Origin: Eleftheria terrae | Lineage (GTDB): Bacteria > Pseudomonadota > Gammaproteobacteria > Burkholderiales > Burkholderiaceae_C | Assembly: GCF_030419005.1 (NCBI RefSeq) | Contig: NZ_CP106951.1 | Location: forward strand, 3,782,001 to 3,846,000 | Reading direction: 5' to 3' | Length of the DNA: 64,000 nucleotides | Made by a program: the position numbers and the translations under genes | The notes under the pieces: model-generated | Seen by the model: the letters and a program-made list of their open reading frames with translations, nothing else | Databases searched by the model: none | What the model was told of the DNA's origin: nothing | Shown: positions 47,184 to 57,484 of the stretch, in pieces | How the letters are laid out: each line of letters opens with the position of its first letter | Position numbering within the stretch: position 1 is the stretch's first letter

Positions 47184-47473
47184 AGGTGAAGGTGTCTGGG
47201 CGAGGGCATCACGGTTGCCCCGCGGTTCCGTGCCGCGTGAGCCCTGCGGTCGAGCCGGCGTCCGCGGATCGCCAGCGGGCCCGACCCCGGGCAGCGTGCC
47301 GGCCGGAGTATCGCAGCCAACGGCTCGGTTGGCCCCCCCGCCAATTGGGGGTTCGCCGGTCGTGCTTCACGCCGGGGCGCTGCAGCGCGATGGGGCGGCG
47401 CGGGCCGGACCGCTGCTGGGCAACCGGGGCGGGCGGCCCGCCATGCTGCGCCAGCGCTTCAGGGCCACCGGCT

Positions 47474-48646
47474 TCACGCCATCAGCTTCGCGCCGGCCAG
47501 CAGGTCGTCCACCACCGAGGCGCGGAACCTGGCGGTCTGTTTGGTGCCGTCGACGTTCATCAGCAGGGCGACCGCCTGGGCCTGATCCTGCGACAAGGCC
47601 ACCATGTTGGACGCACCGTTGTCGCTCCCGGTGTGCCCGACGACGGCATGGCTCGCCGTTGCCTCTTGGGTCCAGCCAAGGCCCTGATAGCCATGGAGCC
47701 GGCTGTCCACCTGGCGGCGCAGCATCTGCTTGACGGCGCCCGGCGACAAGAGGGCCTGGGCGCCCGTCGCCTGCCCCAGCATCGCGCGTAGCGCCTTTGC
47801 AAGGTCGCTGACCGAGCAACGCAGCATGCCCGCGGGCACATCGGGATATCCCTGCTGGGGCAGCTCGACGAACCTTCCGTTCTGCAGCCGATAGGGCTTG
47901 GCCAGGACCTCGGGTGCGAAGTCGCCGATATACCAGTGCGCGTTGCCCATACCGAGCGGCCGGAGCAGGTTCTCCTCCACATAGGAAGCAAAGCTCTGCC
48001 CGCTCGACTTTTCCACGATATGGCCGGCCAGCGCGACACCGACATTGCTGTAATTCCATTGGGCGCCAGGCTGCGTCTTCAGGAACGAGCCGTCGGGCGA
48101 ATACGCGGCGCCGCCTTTCACCAGATAGCCCTGCAGGAAATCGGACAGGCTCTGTTTCGGATCACCCGGGAAGGACACGTCGCCATACCCTTCATCGGAA
48201 ATGCTGGAGGTGTGCGTCAGGAGCTGATGCGGCGTGATCGGGGTTGCGGGATGGTGCGGATTCCTGATGCGGACATCGATGAAGTCGTTGACATCTGCAT
48301 GCAGGTCATCGCCGCGGCGCTCGAACAGCTGCACCAGCGCGCAAGCCGTGAACAGCTTGCTGACTGAAGCGAGGTGCATCGGTGTGTCGACCGTCAGCCT
48401 CCTGTGCCGCCGGAGATTCGCGAAACCAAAGGAAGCCGCATAGTGCGACGCCGTATCCCGGGCGGTGATGGCCACCGAGGCGCCCACCACCTTGGCGGCC
48501 CGCATGCGTGCCGGCACGCTGGCCTCGAACGCCTGCCGCCACTTTTCAAAGCGGGCCTGCCTGCCGTTAGCCATCACGAGGCAAGCCTGCGGAAGCACCA
48601 GGCCCGCCGTTCCCATTTTGAGCAATGAACGTCTTGTTGAACTCAT
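47474..48646 (-). CDS. Serine beta-lactamase-fold hydrolase (class C/EstB-like)
   Basis: The 390-aa protein has the class C beta-lactamase/DD-peptidase fold with S94-V-S-K97 (HLASVSKLFT), Y199-S-N201 and H338-T-G340 (VVGHTGSDNG). The N-terminus (TRRSLLKMGTAGLVLPQA) may be a Tat or Sec signal. Such proteins may be esterases, D-aminopeptidases or carboxypeptidases and only sometimes beta-lactamases; HTG in place of KTG suits an esterase/peptidase. ATG 48646 is preferred over one 12 codons upstream because it places the twin-Arg signal near the start. Confidence 0.87.
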   Translation of the reverse strand: MSSTRRSLLKMGTAGLVLPQACLVMANGRQARFEKWRQAFEASVPARMRAAKVVGASVAITARDTASHYAASFGFANLRRHRRLTVDTPMHLASVSKLFTACALVQLFERRGDDLHADVNDFIDVRIRNPHHPATPITPHQLLTHTSSISDEGYGDVSFPGDPKQSLSDFLQGYLVKGGAAYSPDGSFLKTQPGAQWNYSNVGVALAGHIVEKSSGQSFASYVEENLLRPLGMGNAHWYIGDFAPEVLAKPYRLQNGRFVELPQQGYPDVPAGMLRCSVSDLAKALRAMLGQATGAQALLSPGAVKQMLRRQVDSRLHGYQGLGWTQEATASHAVVGHTGSDNGASNMVALSQDQAQAVALLMNVDGTKQTARFRASVVDDLLAGAKLMA

Positions 48647-49020
48647 GGTCGGTCTACATGCGCGCGGACGGTATCCATCCACTGGCCACTGCGGGCCGAG
48701 GCCGCGAGGCCGCCAGGGCTGGATCGAACATCGCGCTCGATTCTGAAAGGGCCTGCGGTGCTGGAACCCGGCGATATGGGTGGGCCAGATCCGGATCCTG
48801 GATTCAGGAGCCGTCGCGCAGGCAAGATCGACCGCCCCTCTGACGGCCTCCTCCCAGAGGCACGATCAGCGGCGCTCGAGCGAAAGATCCTCGCCCGGCT
48901 GGCTGGCGGCCGCATCGACCCTGCCATCGTAGCCAATGATCACCGCCGCCTCTGCAGCGAGCCGAGGGGCGGGCGGGGCAGGCAATGGCGCGCACGCGCC
49001 CAGGGGCTCGCAGCGAGGGT
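48647..49020. other. 374-base gap, nothing recognised
   Basis: The stretch lies between the start of the beta-lactamase-fold gene and the end of comM. It holds the upstream region of the former, but I see no clear promoter, repeat or protein-like frame. Confidence 0.5.
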
Positions 49021-50562
49021 TCACGGCTGGGCTTGCAAGGCCCGGCGCAGCTGCATCGCCTCAGCCAGGTGCGTCCGGCCAAGGCGAGGGTGGCCCTGCA
49101 GGTCGGCCACCGTGCGGGCCACCTTGAGCACCCGGTGCAGGCTGCGCGCCGACCAGCCCAGCCGGCCGGCGGCCGTGTGCAGCAGGTCGGCGGCGGCCGG
49201 CTCCAGTGCGCAGTGCGTGTCGATGGCCGGCCCTGTCAGCCCAGCATTCGGATGGCCCTGGCGGGCCTGCTGCCGGTCGAGCGCTGCAGCCACCCGCCGT
49301 GCGACCGACTCACTCGTCTCGCCATCCGGCACGGCCAGCAGCGCCTCGGCCGACAGCGGCGCCACCTCCACTTGCAGGTCGATCCGGTCGAGCAGCGGTC
49401 CGCTGAGCTTGCCCGCATAGCGGGCCACCGCGTCCGGGCTGCAGCGGCAGGCATGCAGGCTGGACCCCAGGTAGCCACACGGGCAGGGGTTCATGGCCGC
49501 CACCAACTGGAAGCGCGCCGGAAACTCCGACTGCCGGGCCGCCCTCGAGATCACGATGCGGCCGGTCTCCAGCGGTTCGCGCAGGGCTTCGAGGGCCGGG
49601 CGTGGCAGCTCGGGCAATTCGTCGAGGAACAGCACGCCATGGTGGGCCAACGAGATCTCGCCCGGCCGCGGCGGCGAGCCGCCACCCACCAGCGCAGCCG
49701 AGGAGACGCTGTGGTGCGGCGCGCGGAACGGCCGCTGCCGCCAGCGTTGTGGATCGAAGCCGCCAGCCAGGCTGAGCACCGCGGCCGATTCCAGCGCCGC
49801 CTCGGTGTCCAGCGGCGGCAGCAGCCCGGCGAAGCGTTGCGCCAGCATCGACTTGCCGGTGCCCGGGGCGCCGACCAGCAGCAAACTGTGGCCGCCGGCG
49901 GCGGCAATCTCCAGCGCCCGCTTCGCGAGTGCCTGACCCTTCACGTCCCGCAGGTCGGGATACAGCGGTCGGGCCGGAGGCGGCGCCTCCGACACGCGCT
50001 GCCAACCGGGCGACTCCGGGTCGCTCCCGGCGTCGCTGCCGTGGTGGGGCAGCATGGCCTGCACCACGTCCAGCAGGTGCCGGGCGCCCCACACCTCGGC
50101 CTGTTGCACCAGCGCTGCCTCGCGGGCGCTGTCCTGCGGCAGCACCATCGCACGCGGCATGCCGGCGCGTTGCAGCGCCAGGCACATGGCCAGCGCGCCA
50201 CGCACCGGTCGCAGGTCACCGGCAAGCGACAGCTCGCCGGCAAACTCGTGCGCGGCAAGGCGAGAGGCGTCGAGCTGGCCGCTGGCGGCCAGGATGCCGA
50301 GGGCGATCGGCAGGTCGAAGCGGCCAGATTCCTTGGGCAGGTCGGCCGGTGCCAGGTTGACCGTGATGCGCTTGTTGTGGGGGAAGGCCAGCCCGCTGTT
50401 GAGCAGGGCCGCCCGCACCCGTTCCCGGGCTTCCTTGACCTCGGTGTCGGCCAGCCCCACCAGGGTGAAGCTGGGGAGCCCGTTGGCCAGGTGCACTTCC
50501 ACCGTGACCTCGGGCGCCGACAGCCCGGCCAGCGCACGGCTGCGTATGACGGCAAGCGACAT
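49021..50562 (-). CDS. comM: YifB/ComM family Mg-chelatase-like AAA+ ATPase
   Basis: The 513-aa protein has the ComM layout: N-terminal Lon-protease-like S5 domain (MSLAVIRSRALAGLSAPEVTV; about 1-180), AAA+ domain with Walker A GAPGTGKS (231-238) and Walker B LFLDELPEL, zinc-finger-like CPCGYLGSSLHACRC, and a Mg-chelatase C-terminal domain. ComM is a helicase that helps branch migration during recombination of DNA taken up in natural transformation. GGGAGG about 8 bases upstream supports ATG 50562; the longer open frame upstream is shadow. Confidence 0.94.
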   Translation of the reverse strand: MSLAVIRSRALAGLSAPEVTVEVHLANGLPSFTLVGLADTEVKEARERVRAALLNSGLAFPHNKRITVNLAPADLPKESGRFDLPIALGILAASGQLDASRLAAHEFAGELSLAGDLRPVRGALAMCLALQRAGMPRAMVLPQDSAREAALVQQAEVWGARHLLDVVQAMLPHHGSDAGSDPESPGWQRVSEAPPPARPLYPDLRDVKGQALAKRALEIAAAGGHSLLLVGAPGTGKSMLAQRFAGLLPPLDTEAALESAAVLSLAGGFDPQRWRQRPFRAPHHSVSSAALVGGGSPPRPGEISLAHHGVLFLDELPELPRPALEALREPLETGRIVISRAARQSEFPARFQLVAAMNPCPCGYLGSSLHACRCSPDAVARYAGKLSGPLLDRIDLQVEVAPLSAEALLAVPDGETSESVARRVAAALDRQQARQGHPNAGLTGPAIDTHCALEPAAADLLHTAAGRLGWSARSLHRVLKVARTVADLQGHPRLGRTHLAEAMQLRRALQAQP

Positions 50563-50828
50563 CCAGGAGCCCTCCCGCTTCGGGTTCGTTGTTCTGAGCG
50601 CCCCTTGGCGCTGCGGCGATTCTCGCGGGGGTGTGCCGCCGCGGGGTCGCCCGCCCCCGGTGGAGGCGCGGGCTTCCTGGCGCCGCTTGCCGAGCGGCGC
50701 GTGCCTTTGCCCGGCCCCATGGCGCCGCCCCGCGCAGGATCCGGCGGGCCTGGCGCAGCGACGCAGCCGGCAAGGGGCGCTGCGGCCGCGGCCGGGACGC
50801 GCTCGTATTTGGTGCGCCCGCCTGCGAA

Positions 50829-50843
50829 GCACACTCCCGGTGC
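50829..50843. promoter_or_regulatory. Putative NtrC-binding site
   Basis: GCACACTCCCGGTGC fits the NtrC dyad GCAC-N7-GTGC; the inner base of the left half is A where the consensus has C. It lies about 65 bases upstream of the sigma-54 promoter element, a normal distance for an enhancer. Confidence 0.6.
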
Positions 50844-50906
50844 AGTTCGCCGGTGGTTACCCGCCGATACAGCGCCTTTCTGGGGCACATGCACTGCAGG
50901 AGGTCA

Positions 50907-50922
50907 TGGCACAGATCGTGCA
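50907..50922 (+). promoter_or_regulatory. Sigma-54 (-24/-12) promoter of glnK-amtB
   Basis: TGGCACAGATCGTGCA has GG and GC exactly ten bases apart and matches TGGCAC at the -24 part. Transcription would start near 50933, about 60 bases before glnK. With the upstream NtrC-like dyad this predicts induction under nitrogen limitation. Confidence 0.85.
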
Positions 50923-50969
50923 CTTCAGGGTCCCGAGCGCATCGCTAGGGCGCTGAAGACGCCGCCTGA

Positions 50970-51332
<363 letters not shown>

Positions 51333-51359
51333 GTTGACCAACGTGCGAGTGAGACATCC

Positions 51360-52739
51360 ATGATGAAGAAACTCTCCACCCTTCTGGCGCTCGGCGTCGC
51401 CGGCCTCGGCCTGGCCGACCTGGCCGTGGCGCAGGAAGCGGCCTCGGCGCCCGCCGCCGTGCTGGACGCCGCCTCGGCGGCCGCTGCTGCGGTCCCTGCC
51501 GCCGCCTCTACCGTGAACAAGGGCGACGTCGCGTGGATGCTCACCTCCACGCTGCTGGTCATCCTGATGACCATCCCCGGCCTGGCGCTGTTCTACGGCG
51601 GCCTGGTGCGGGCCAAGAACATGCTGTCGGTGCTGATGCAGGTGTTCGTGGTGTTCGCGCTGATCGTCGTGCTGTGGGCGGTCTACGGCTACACGCTGGC
51701 CTTCGGCGGCGGTGGCGAATTCATCGGTACCTTCGACAAGCTGTTCCTCAGCGGCGTCACCAAGGACTCGCTGGCTGACACCTTCACCAAGGGCGTGCAG
51801 ATTCCCGAGTACGTCTTCATCGCCTTCCAGTCCACCTTCGCTGCCATCACCTGCGGCCTGATCGTCGGCTCCTTCGCCGAGCGCATCAAGTTCTCGGCGG
51901 TGTTGCTGTTCTCGGTGCTGTGGTTCACCTTCAGCTACCTGCCGATCGCGCACATGGTGTGGTTCACCGAAGGCTACCTGTTCAAGGACGGCGCGATCGA
52001 CTTCGCCGGCGGCACGGTGGTGCACATCAATGCCGGCATCGCCGGCCTGATGGGCGCCTACCTGGTGGGCAAGCGCATCGGCTACGGCAAGGAGGCGATG
52101 CCGCCGCATTCGCTGACGCTGACGATGGTCGGTGCCTCGCTGCTGTGGGTGGGCTGGTTCGGCTTCAATGCCGGCTCCAACCTGGAAGCCAACTCGGGCG
52201 CCGCGCTGGCCCTGATCAACACGCTGTTCGCCACCGCCGCAGCCACCCTGTCCTGGATCGGCGGCGAATCGCTCGCCAAGGGCAAGGCCTCGATGCTGGG
52301 TGCCGCCTCCGGCGCGGTGGCCGGCCTGGTGGCCATCACGCCGGCCTGCGGCACCGTGGGCCCGATGGGCGCCATCGTGCTGGGCCTGCTGGCGGGGGTG
52401 GTCTGCCTGTGGGGCGTGAACGGCCTGAAGCGCATGCTGGGCGCCGACGACGCGCTGGATGTCTTCGGCGTGCACGGCCTGGGCGGCATCGTGGGTGCGC
52501 TGCTCACCGGCGTGTTCACCTCGCCGAGCCTCGGCGGCACCGGCGCCGCCGACTTCTCGATCGCCCACCAGTTGTTCGTGCAGGCCAAGGGCGTGCTGAT
52601 CACCATCGCCTGGTCGGCCATCGTCTCGGTGGTCGCCTACAAGGCGGTCGACCTGCTGATCGGCCTGCGTGTCACCGAGGAAGCCGAACGCGAAGGGCTG
52701 GACATCACCTCGCACGGCGAAACTGCATATCACAAGTGA
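51360..52739 (+). CDS. amtB: Ammonium transporter
   Basis: The 459-aa protein has a cleaved signal peptide (to about AVAQ, then an Ala-rich spacer) and 11 membrane helices. Amt hallmarks: FYGGLVRAKNMLSVLMQ in TM1, the pore histidines in LPIAHMVWFTEGYL and DVFGVHGLGGIVGAL. The trimer conducts ammonium under low nitrogen and is gated by GlnK from the adjacent gene. Two ATGs lie at 51360 and 51363; either fits. An intrinsic terminator follows. Confidence 0.95.
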   Translation: MMKKLSTLLALGVAGLGLADLAVAQEAASAPAAVLDAASAAAAAVPAAASTVNKGDVAWMLTSTLLVILMTIPGLALFYGGLVRAKNMLSVLMQVFVVFALIVVLWAVYGYTLAFGGGGEFIGTFDKLFLSGVTKDSLADTFTKGVQIPEYVFIAFQSTFAAITCGLIVGSFAERIKFSAVLLFSVLWFTFSYLPIAHMVWFTEGYLFKDGAIDFAGGTVVHINAGIAGLMGAYLVGKRIGYGKEAMPPHSLTLTMVGASLLWVGWFGFNAGSNLEANSGAALALINTLFATAAATLSWIGGESLAKGKASMLGAASGAVAGLVAITPACGTVGPMGAIVLGLLAGVVCLWGVNGLKRMLGADDALDVFGVHGLGGIVGALLTGVFTSPSLGGTGAADFSIAHQLFVQAKGVLITIAWSAIVSVVAYKAVDLLIGLRVTEEAEREGLDITSHGETAYHK

Positions 52740-52781
52740 CATGCCCCGCCCCGCAGCAGGGGCGGACGGTGCATGCAGCCC

Positions 52782-52809
52782 GGGCCTCCGCGATGCGGAG
52801 GCCCTTTTT
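52782..52809 (+). terminator. Intrinsic terminator of glnK-amtB
   Basis: GGGCCTCCGC, loop GAT, GCGGAGGCCC, then TTTTTC. A perfect 10-bp stem with T-tract, 42 bases after the amtB stop. It makes gshA an independent unit. Confidence 0.92.
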
Positions 52810-52913
52810 CTTTTCTTGCGCAACGTCCCCCTCTTGCGTCAAGGCGGCGGCGTCCCCATTTGCCTAGAATCGTCTGCCCGACACCCACTCGAACAGCCCG
52901 AGAGGCACTGCGC

Positions 52914-54209
52914 ATGGTCCCCCATCTCATCACGGCGCTCACCGGCCCGATCAATGAACTCGAACAACGCATCCTGGAGTCCATGCCCGCCATCGAGCGC
53001 TGGTTCCGGCTGGAGTGGATGGAGCACACGCCGCCCTTCTACACCTCGGTGGACGTGCGCAACGCCGGCTTCAAGCTGGCGCCGGTGGACACCAACCTCT
53101 TCCCCGGGGGCTTCAACAACCTGACCGAGGAAATGCTGCCGCTGGCGGTGCAGGCGGCGATGGCGGCCATCGAGAAGATCTGTCCGGAGGCCAAGAACCT
53201 CTTGCTGATTCCCGAGAAGCACACCCGCAACACCTTCTACCTGACCAATGTGCAGCGCCTGGTGCAGATCTTCCACCAGGCCGGGCTGAACGTGCGCCTC
53301 GGTTCGCTGGACGAAACCGTCACCGAGCCCACGCAGCTGGTGCTGCCCGACGGCAGCACGCTGACTGTCGAGCCGCTGGTGCGCACCAAGCGCCGCCTGG
53401 GCCTGAAGGATTTCGACCCCTGCACCATCCTGCTGAACAACGACCTCTCGGCCGGCCTGCCCCAGGTGCTGGACAACCTGCACGAGCAGTACCTGTTGCC
53501 GCCGCTGCATGCGGGCTGGGCGGTGCGGCGAAAGTCCAACCACTTCCAGGCCTACGAAGAAGTGGCGAAGAAGTTCGCCAAGCTGCTGGGCATGGATCCT
53601 TGGCTGATCAACCCGATGTTCGCCAAGTGCGGCCAGGTCAACTTCGCCGACGGCACCAACATCGACTGCCTGCAGAGCAACGCCGATGCGCTGCTGAACA
53701 AGATCCGGCGCAAGTACAAGGAGTACGGCATCCAGGAGAAGCCCTTCGTCATCGTGAAGGCCGATGCCGGTACCTACGGCATGGGCATCATGACGGTGCG
53801 GGACGCGAAGGACCTGGCCGAGCTGAACCGCAAGACGCGCAACAAGATGTCGGTCATCAAGGACGGCCAGGAGGTGAGCGAGGTCATCATCCAGGAAGGC
53901 GTGCCGACCTACGAGCGCATCAACGAGGCGGTGGCCGAGCCGGTGGTGTACATGCTCGACCGCTACGTGGTCGGCGGCTTCTACCGCGTGCATGCCGAGC
54001 GCGGCATCGACGAGAACCTCAACGCCCCGGGCGCCAGCTTCGTGCCGCTGGCCTTCGCCGAGTCCAACCAGCTGCCCAAGGCCGGCGCGCGTCCGGGCGC
54101 CAGCGCCCCGAACCGCTTCTACATGTATGGCGTCATCGCCCGGCTGGCCATGCTGGCGGCGAGCTACGAACTGGAAGCCACCGACCCGGACGCTGAAACC
54201 TACGAGTGA
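52914..54209 (+). CDS. gshA: Glutamate-cysteine ligase (proteobacterial GshA type)
   Basis: The 431-aa protein belongs to the beta/alphaproteobacterial glutamate-cysteine ligase family (different from E. coli GshA). It starts MVPHLITALTGPINELEQR and includes PVDTNLFPGGFNNL, KPFVIVKADAGTYGMGIMT (ATP-grasp-like nucleotide loop) and the C-terminal YMYGVIARLAMLAASYELE. It joins glutamate and cysteine in the first step of glutathione synthesis. GshB lies 3.3 kb downstream on the same strand. Confidence 0.92.
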   Translation: MVPHLITALTGPINELEQRILESMPAIERWFRLEWMEHTPPFYTSVDVRNAGFKLAPVDTNLFPGGFNNLTEEMLPLAVQAAMAAIEKICPEAKNLLLIPEKHTRNTFYLTNVQRLVQIFHQAGLNVRLGSLDETVTEPTQLVLPDGSTLTVEPLVRTKRRLGLKDFDPCTILLNNDLSAGLPQVLDNLHEQYLLPPLHAGWAVRRKSNHFQAYEEVAKKFAKLLGMDPWLINPMFAKCGQVNFADGTNIDCLQSNADALLNKIRRKYKEYGIQEKPFVIVKADAGTYGMGIMTVRDAKDLAELNRKTRNKMSVIKDGQEVSEVIIQEGVPTYERINEAVAEPVVYMLDRYVVGGFYRVHAERGIDENLNAPGASFVPLAFAESNQLPKAGARPGASAPNRFYMYGVIARLAMLAASYELEATDPDAETYE

Positions 54210-54324
54210 GGCCCTGGCCGCCAGCGCCGGCAAAGGTCGCGTTGCTGCACTGCAACATGGCGGGGCTGGCACTCCTGGCGGCTAGGAGCACAATGGCGTC
54301 CTCTTCGCCTCTGTCCGTTGTGCT

Positions 54325-56214
54325 GTGCAATCCAGCCCTACTGCTTCCGCTTCCGGCCTCAAGCTGGCCTCCTTGACCCTCGGCGCCATCGGCGTCGTCT
54401 ACGGCGACATCGGCACCAGCCCGCTGTATGCCATGAAGGAGGTCTTTACCCACGGACACCTGCCGGTGAACGCCGAGAACATCCTGGGCATCCTGTCCCT
54501 GGTGTTCTGGACGCTCACGGTGATCGTCTCGCTCAAGTACGTCAGCCTGATCCTGCGGGCCGACAACAACGGCGAAGGCGGGCTGGTGGCCATGCTGGCC
54601 CTGGCCTCGCAGGCGGTCAAGGACCGCCCGGTGCTGCGCAGCTACCTGCTGGTGCTCGGCATCTTCGGCACCGCGGTGTTCTTTGGCGACGGTGTCATCA
54701 CGCCGGCCATCTCGGTGCTGTCGGCAGTGGAGGGGCTGAAGGTCGCCGCGCCGGCGCTCGGGGAATACGTGGTGCCGACCACGCTGATCGTGCTGACCCT
54801 GCTGTTCGCCATGCAGAAGCACGGCACCGGCAGCGTGGGCAAGCTGTTTGGCCCGGTCATGGTGGCCTGGTTCGCGGTACTGGCCTTGCTGGGGCTGTCT
54901 CACCTGGTGGACAACCCGACGGTGCTGGTGGCCTTGAGTCCGTTGTATGCGCTCCACTTCATCCTGAACCAGCCGGGCGTGGCCTTCGTGGCGCTGGGCG
55001 CCATCGTGCTGTGCGTCACCGGGGCCGAGGCGCTCTATGCCGACATGGGCCATTTCGGCAAGCGGCCGATCCGGCTGGCCTGGTTCGGCCTGGCGATGCC
55101 CGCGCTGGTGCTCAACTATTTCGGCCAGGGGGCGATGCTGCTTGCCCATCCGGAGAACGTCACCAACCCCTTCTTCGAGATGGCGCCGCACTGGGCGCTG
55201 TATCCGCTGGTGGTGCTGGCGACCTGCGCCACGGTGATCGCCTCCCAGGCGCTGATCTCGGCCGCCTTCTCGGTCACCAAGCAGGTGATCCAGCTCGGCT
55301 ACCTGCCGCGGCTGCGGGTGGCGCACACCTCGGTGCGCGAGGCCGGCCAAATCTACGTGCCCTTCGTCAACTGGACGCTGTATGGCTGCATCGTGATCGC
55401 GGTGGTGTCCTTCGGCTCCAGCAGCGCGCTGGCCTCGGCCTACGGCATCGCCGTGACGGTGGACATGCTGATCACCACCGTGATGACCTTCTTCGTGATC
55501 CGCTATGCCTGGCACTACCCCTGGGCCCTGTGCATGGCGGCCACCGGCACCTTTTTCGTGGTGGACCTGCTGTTCTTCGGCGCCAACGTGGCCAAGGTGC
55601 TCGACGGCGGCTGGTTCCCGCTGCTGATCGGTGCCGTCATGTTCACGCTGATGATGACCTGGAAGCAGGGCCGCCAGCTGCTCAGCGATCGCCTGCGCGA
55701 CGAATCGATCGAGCTGCGCACCTTCCTCGACTCGGTCTTCCTCAGCCCGCCGCTGCGCGTGCCGGGCACCGCGGTCTTCCTCAGCGCCGAACAGGGCATC
55801 ACTCCGAACGCCTTGCTGCACAACCTCAAGCACAACCGGGTGCTGCACGAGACCAACGTCTTCGTCACCGTACGGCACCACGAGGTGCCCTGGATCGGCT
55901 TTGACCGCCGCGTCGAGGTCGAGCCGCTCGGGCGCGACTGCTGGCTGGTGGTGCTGCACTTCGGTTTCAAGAACGATCCCGACGTGCCGGAGGCGCTGAA
56001 GCTGCTGCGCAACCGGGGGGTGCACATGGACGACATGGAGACCTCCTACCTGCTGTCCCGCGAAACGGTGGTGCCCTCCAGCATCAAGACCGGCATGTCC
56101 TCGTGGCGCGAGAAGGTGTTTGCCGGCATGCACCGCAATGCCGCAGCCGCGGCCGACTTCCTCAACCTGCCGGCCAACCGGGTGGTGGAGCTGGGCACCA
56201 AGATCCCGTTCTGA
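54325..56214 (+). CDS. kup: Potassium uptake protein Kup
   Basis: The 629-aa protein has about 12 helices in the first 430 residues, with Kup signatures [19 protein letters not shown] and [20 protein letters not shown], followed by a cytosolic C-terminal domain ending TKIPF. Kup imports K+ with protons, mainly at low pH or under osmotic stress. The start is a GTG at 54325. It sits between gshA and benE on the same strand, 115 bases after gshA. Confidence 0.94.
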   Translation: MQSSPTASASGLKLASLTLGAIGVVYGDIGTSPLYAMKEVFTHGHLPVNAENILGILSLVFWTLTVIVSLKYVSLILRADNNGEGGLVAMLALASQAVKDRPVLRSYLLVLGIFGTAVFFGDGVITPAISVLSAVEGLKVAAPALGEYVVPTTLIVLTLLFAMQKHGTGSVGKLFGPVMVAWFAVLALLGLSHLVDNPTVLVALSPLYALHFILNQPGVAFVALGAIVLCVTGAEALYADMGHFGKRPIRLAWFGLAMPALVLNYFGQGAMLLAHPENVTNPFFEMAPHWALYPLVVLATCATVIASQALISAAFSVTKQVIQLGYLPRLRVAHTSVREAGQIYVPFVNWTLYGCIVIAVVSFGSSSALASAYGIAVTVDMLITTVMTFFVIRYAWHYPWALCMAATGTFFVVDLLFFGANVAKVLDGGWFPLLIGAVMFTLMMTWKQGRQLLSDRLRDESIELRTFLDSVFLSPPLRVPGTAVFLSAEQGITPNALLHNLKHNRVLHETNVFVTVRHHEVPWIGFDRRVEVEPLGRDCWLVVLHFGFKNDPDVPEALKLLRNRGVHMDDMETSYLLSRETVVPSSIKTGMSSWREKVFAGMHRNAAAAADFLNLPANRVVELGTKIPF

Positions 56215-56296
56215 GCGCCGGCCGCACGCTGTCGGCCGGCATTCGCTAACCTTGCGCCTTTGCTGAACATCTTCAACAAGGGCCGGGGTGACGCCG

Positions 56297-57484
56297 ATGC
56301 GCTTTTTCAGGGACCTCTCGCTGTCTGCCGTGGTGGCCGGCTTCGTCGCCGTGCTGGTGGGCTTCACCAGTTCGGTGGTGCTGGTGTTCCAGGCCGCCGC
56401 AGCGGTGGGCGCGTCGCCGGCGGTCACCGCGTCCTGGATCTGGGCGCTTGGCCTGGGCATGGGCCTCACCAGCATCGCCCTCTCGCTGTACTGGCGCGAG
56501 CCGGTGCTGGTGGCCTGGTCCACCCCCGGCGCCGCCGTGCTGGCCACCGCCAGCGTCGGGCTGCCCGAGGCGGTGGGCGCCTTCATCGTGGCGGCGGCGC
56601 TCATCACGCTGTGCGGTGTCACCGGCCTGTTCGCACGGGTGATGAACCGCATTCCCATCGCGCTTGCCTCGGCCTTGCTGGCCGGCGTGCTGGCGCGCTT
56701 TGGCATGGATGCCTTCCTGTCATTCAAGACCGAGCCCCTGCTGGTGGGCGCGATGTTCGCTGCCTACCTGCTGGGTCGCCGCTGCTGGCCGCGCTACGCG
56801 GTGCCGGGGGTCTTGCTGGCCGGCATGCTGGTGGCCCTGCTGCTGGGCCGGCTGCACCTGGCCGAGGTGCAGTGGCAGCTGGCCTCGCCGGTCTGGACCT
56901 CGCCGCAGTTCTCGCTGCGCGCCGCGGTGGGGGTGGCGCTGCCGCTCTTCGTGGTCACCATGGCGTCACAGAACCTGCCCGGCGTGGCGGCCATCCGGGC
57001 CGCCGGCTACCGCACGCCGGTCTCGCCGCTGGTGGGCGCCACCGGCCTGGCCACCTTGCTGCTGGCGCCTTTCGGCGCCTATGCACTGAACCTGGCCGCC
57101 ATCACCGCCGCCATCTGCCTCGGCCGCGAGGCGCACGAGGACCCGGCCCGCCGTTACACCGCGGCCGTGATGGCCGGCGTGTTCTACGTTGCCATCGGCC
57201 TGGTGGGTGGAGCGGTGGTCGGACTGCTCGCGGCCTTCCCGCGGGAACTGGTGATGGCGGTCGCCGGCTTTGCGCTGCTGGGCAGCATCGGCGCCGGCCT
57301 GGCGTCGGCAGTCAAGGACGACCAGCACCGCGAGAGCGCACTTATCACATTCCTCGTCACGCTGTCGGGCGTCTCTCTTTGGGGGATCGGCTCGGCGTTC
57401 TGGGGCGTGGTCGCCGGCACGATTGCGCTGGCGGTGCAACACTACCGGATCCGTGCCGTGCAACCCGAACCTGGCCTCCGATGA
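56297..57484 (+). CDS. benE: BenE family benzoate/H+ symporter-like protein
   Basis: The 395-aa membrane protein has about 12 helices and BenE family blocks: FVAVLVGFTSSVVLVFQAA, LSLYWREPVLVAWSTPGAAVLA and FVVTMASQNLPGVAAIRAAGY. The family imports benzoate; no benzoate catabolism genes are near, so the substrate is uncertain. ATG 56297 is preferred; a GTG at 56288 is possible. The stop overlaps the gshB start (ATGA), which couples the two genes. Confidence 0.9.
   Translation: MRFFRDLSLSAVVAGFVAVLVGFTSSVVLVFQAAAAVGASPAVTASWIWALGLGMGLTSIALSLYWREPVLVAWSTPGAAVLATASVGLPEAVGAFIVAAALITLCGVTGLFARVMNRIPIALASALLAGVLARFGMDAFLSFKTEPLLVGAMFAAYLLGRRCWPRYAVPGVLLAGMLVALLLGRLHLAEVQWQLASPVWTSPQFSLRAAVGVALPLFVVTMASQNLPGVAAIRAAGYRTPVSPLVGATGLATLLLAPFGAYALNLAAITAAICLGREAHEDPARRYTAAVMAGVFYVAIGLVGGAVVGLLAAFPRELVMAVAGFALLGSIGAGLASAVKDDQHRESALITFLVTLSGVSLWGIGSAFWGVVAGTIALAVQHYRIRAVQPEPGLR

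Noticed and set aside
47474..48646. True beta-lactamase resistance gene
   Set aside because: The fold is right but HTG replaces KTG and the context is not resistance-related; esterase or peptidase is as likely.
56217..56240. Hairpin GCCGGCC/GGCCGGC after kup
   Set aside because: Seven-bp stem with a 10-base loop and no T-tract; too weak to annotate as a terminator.
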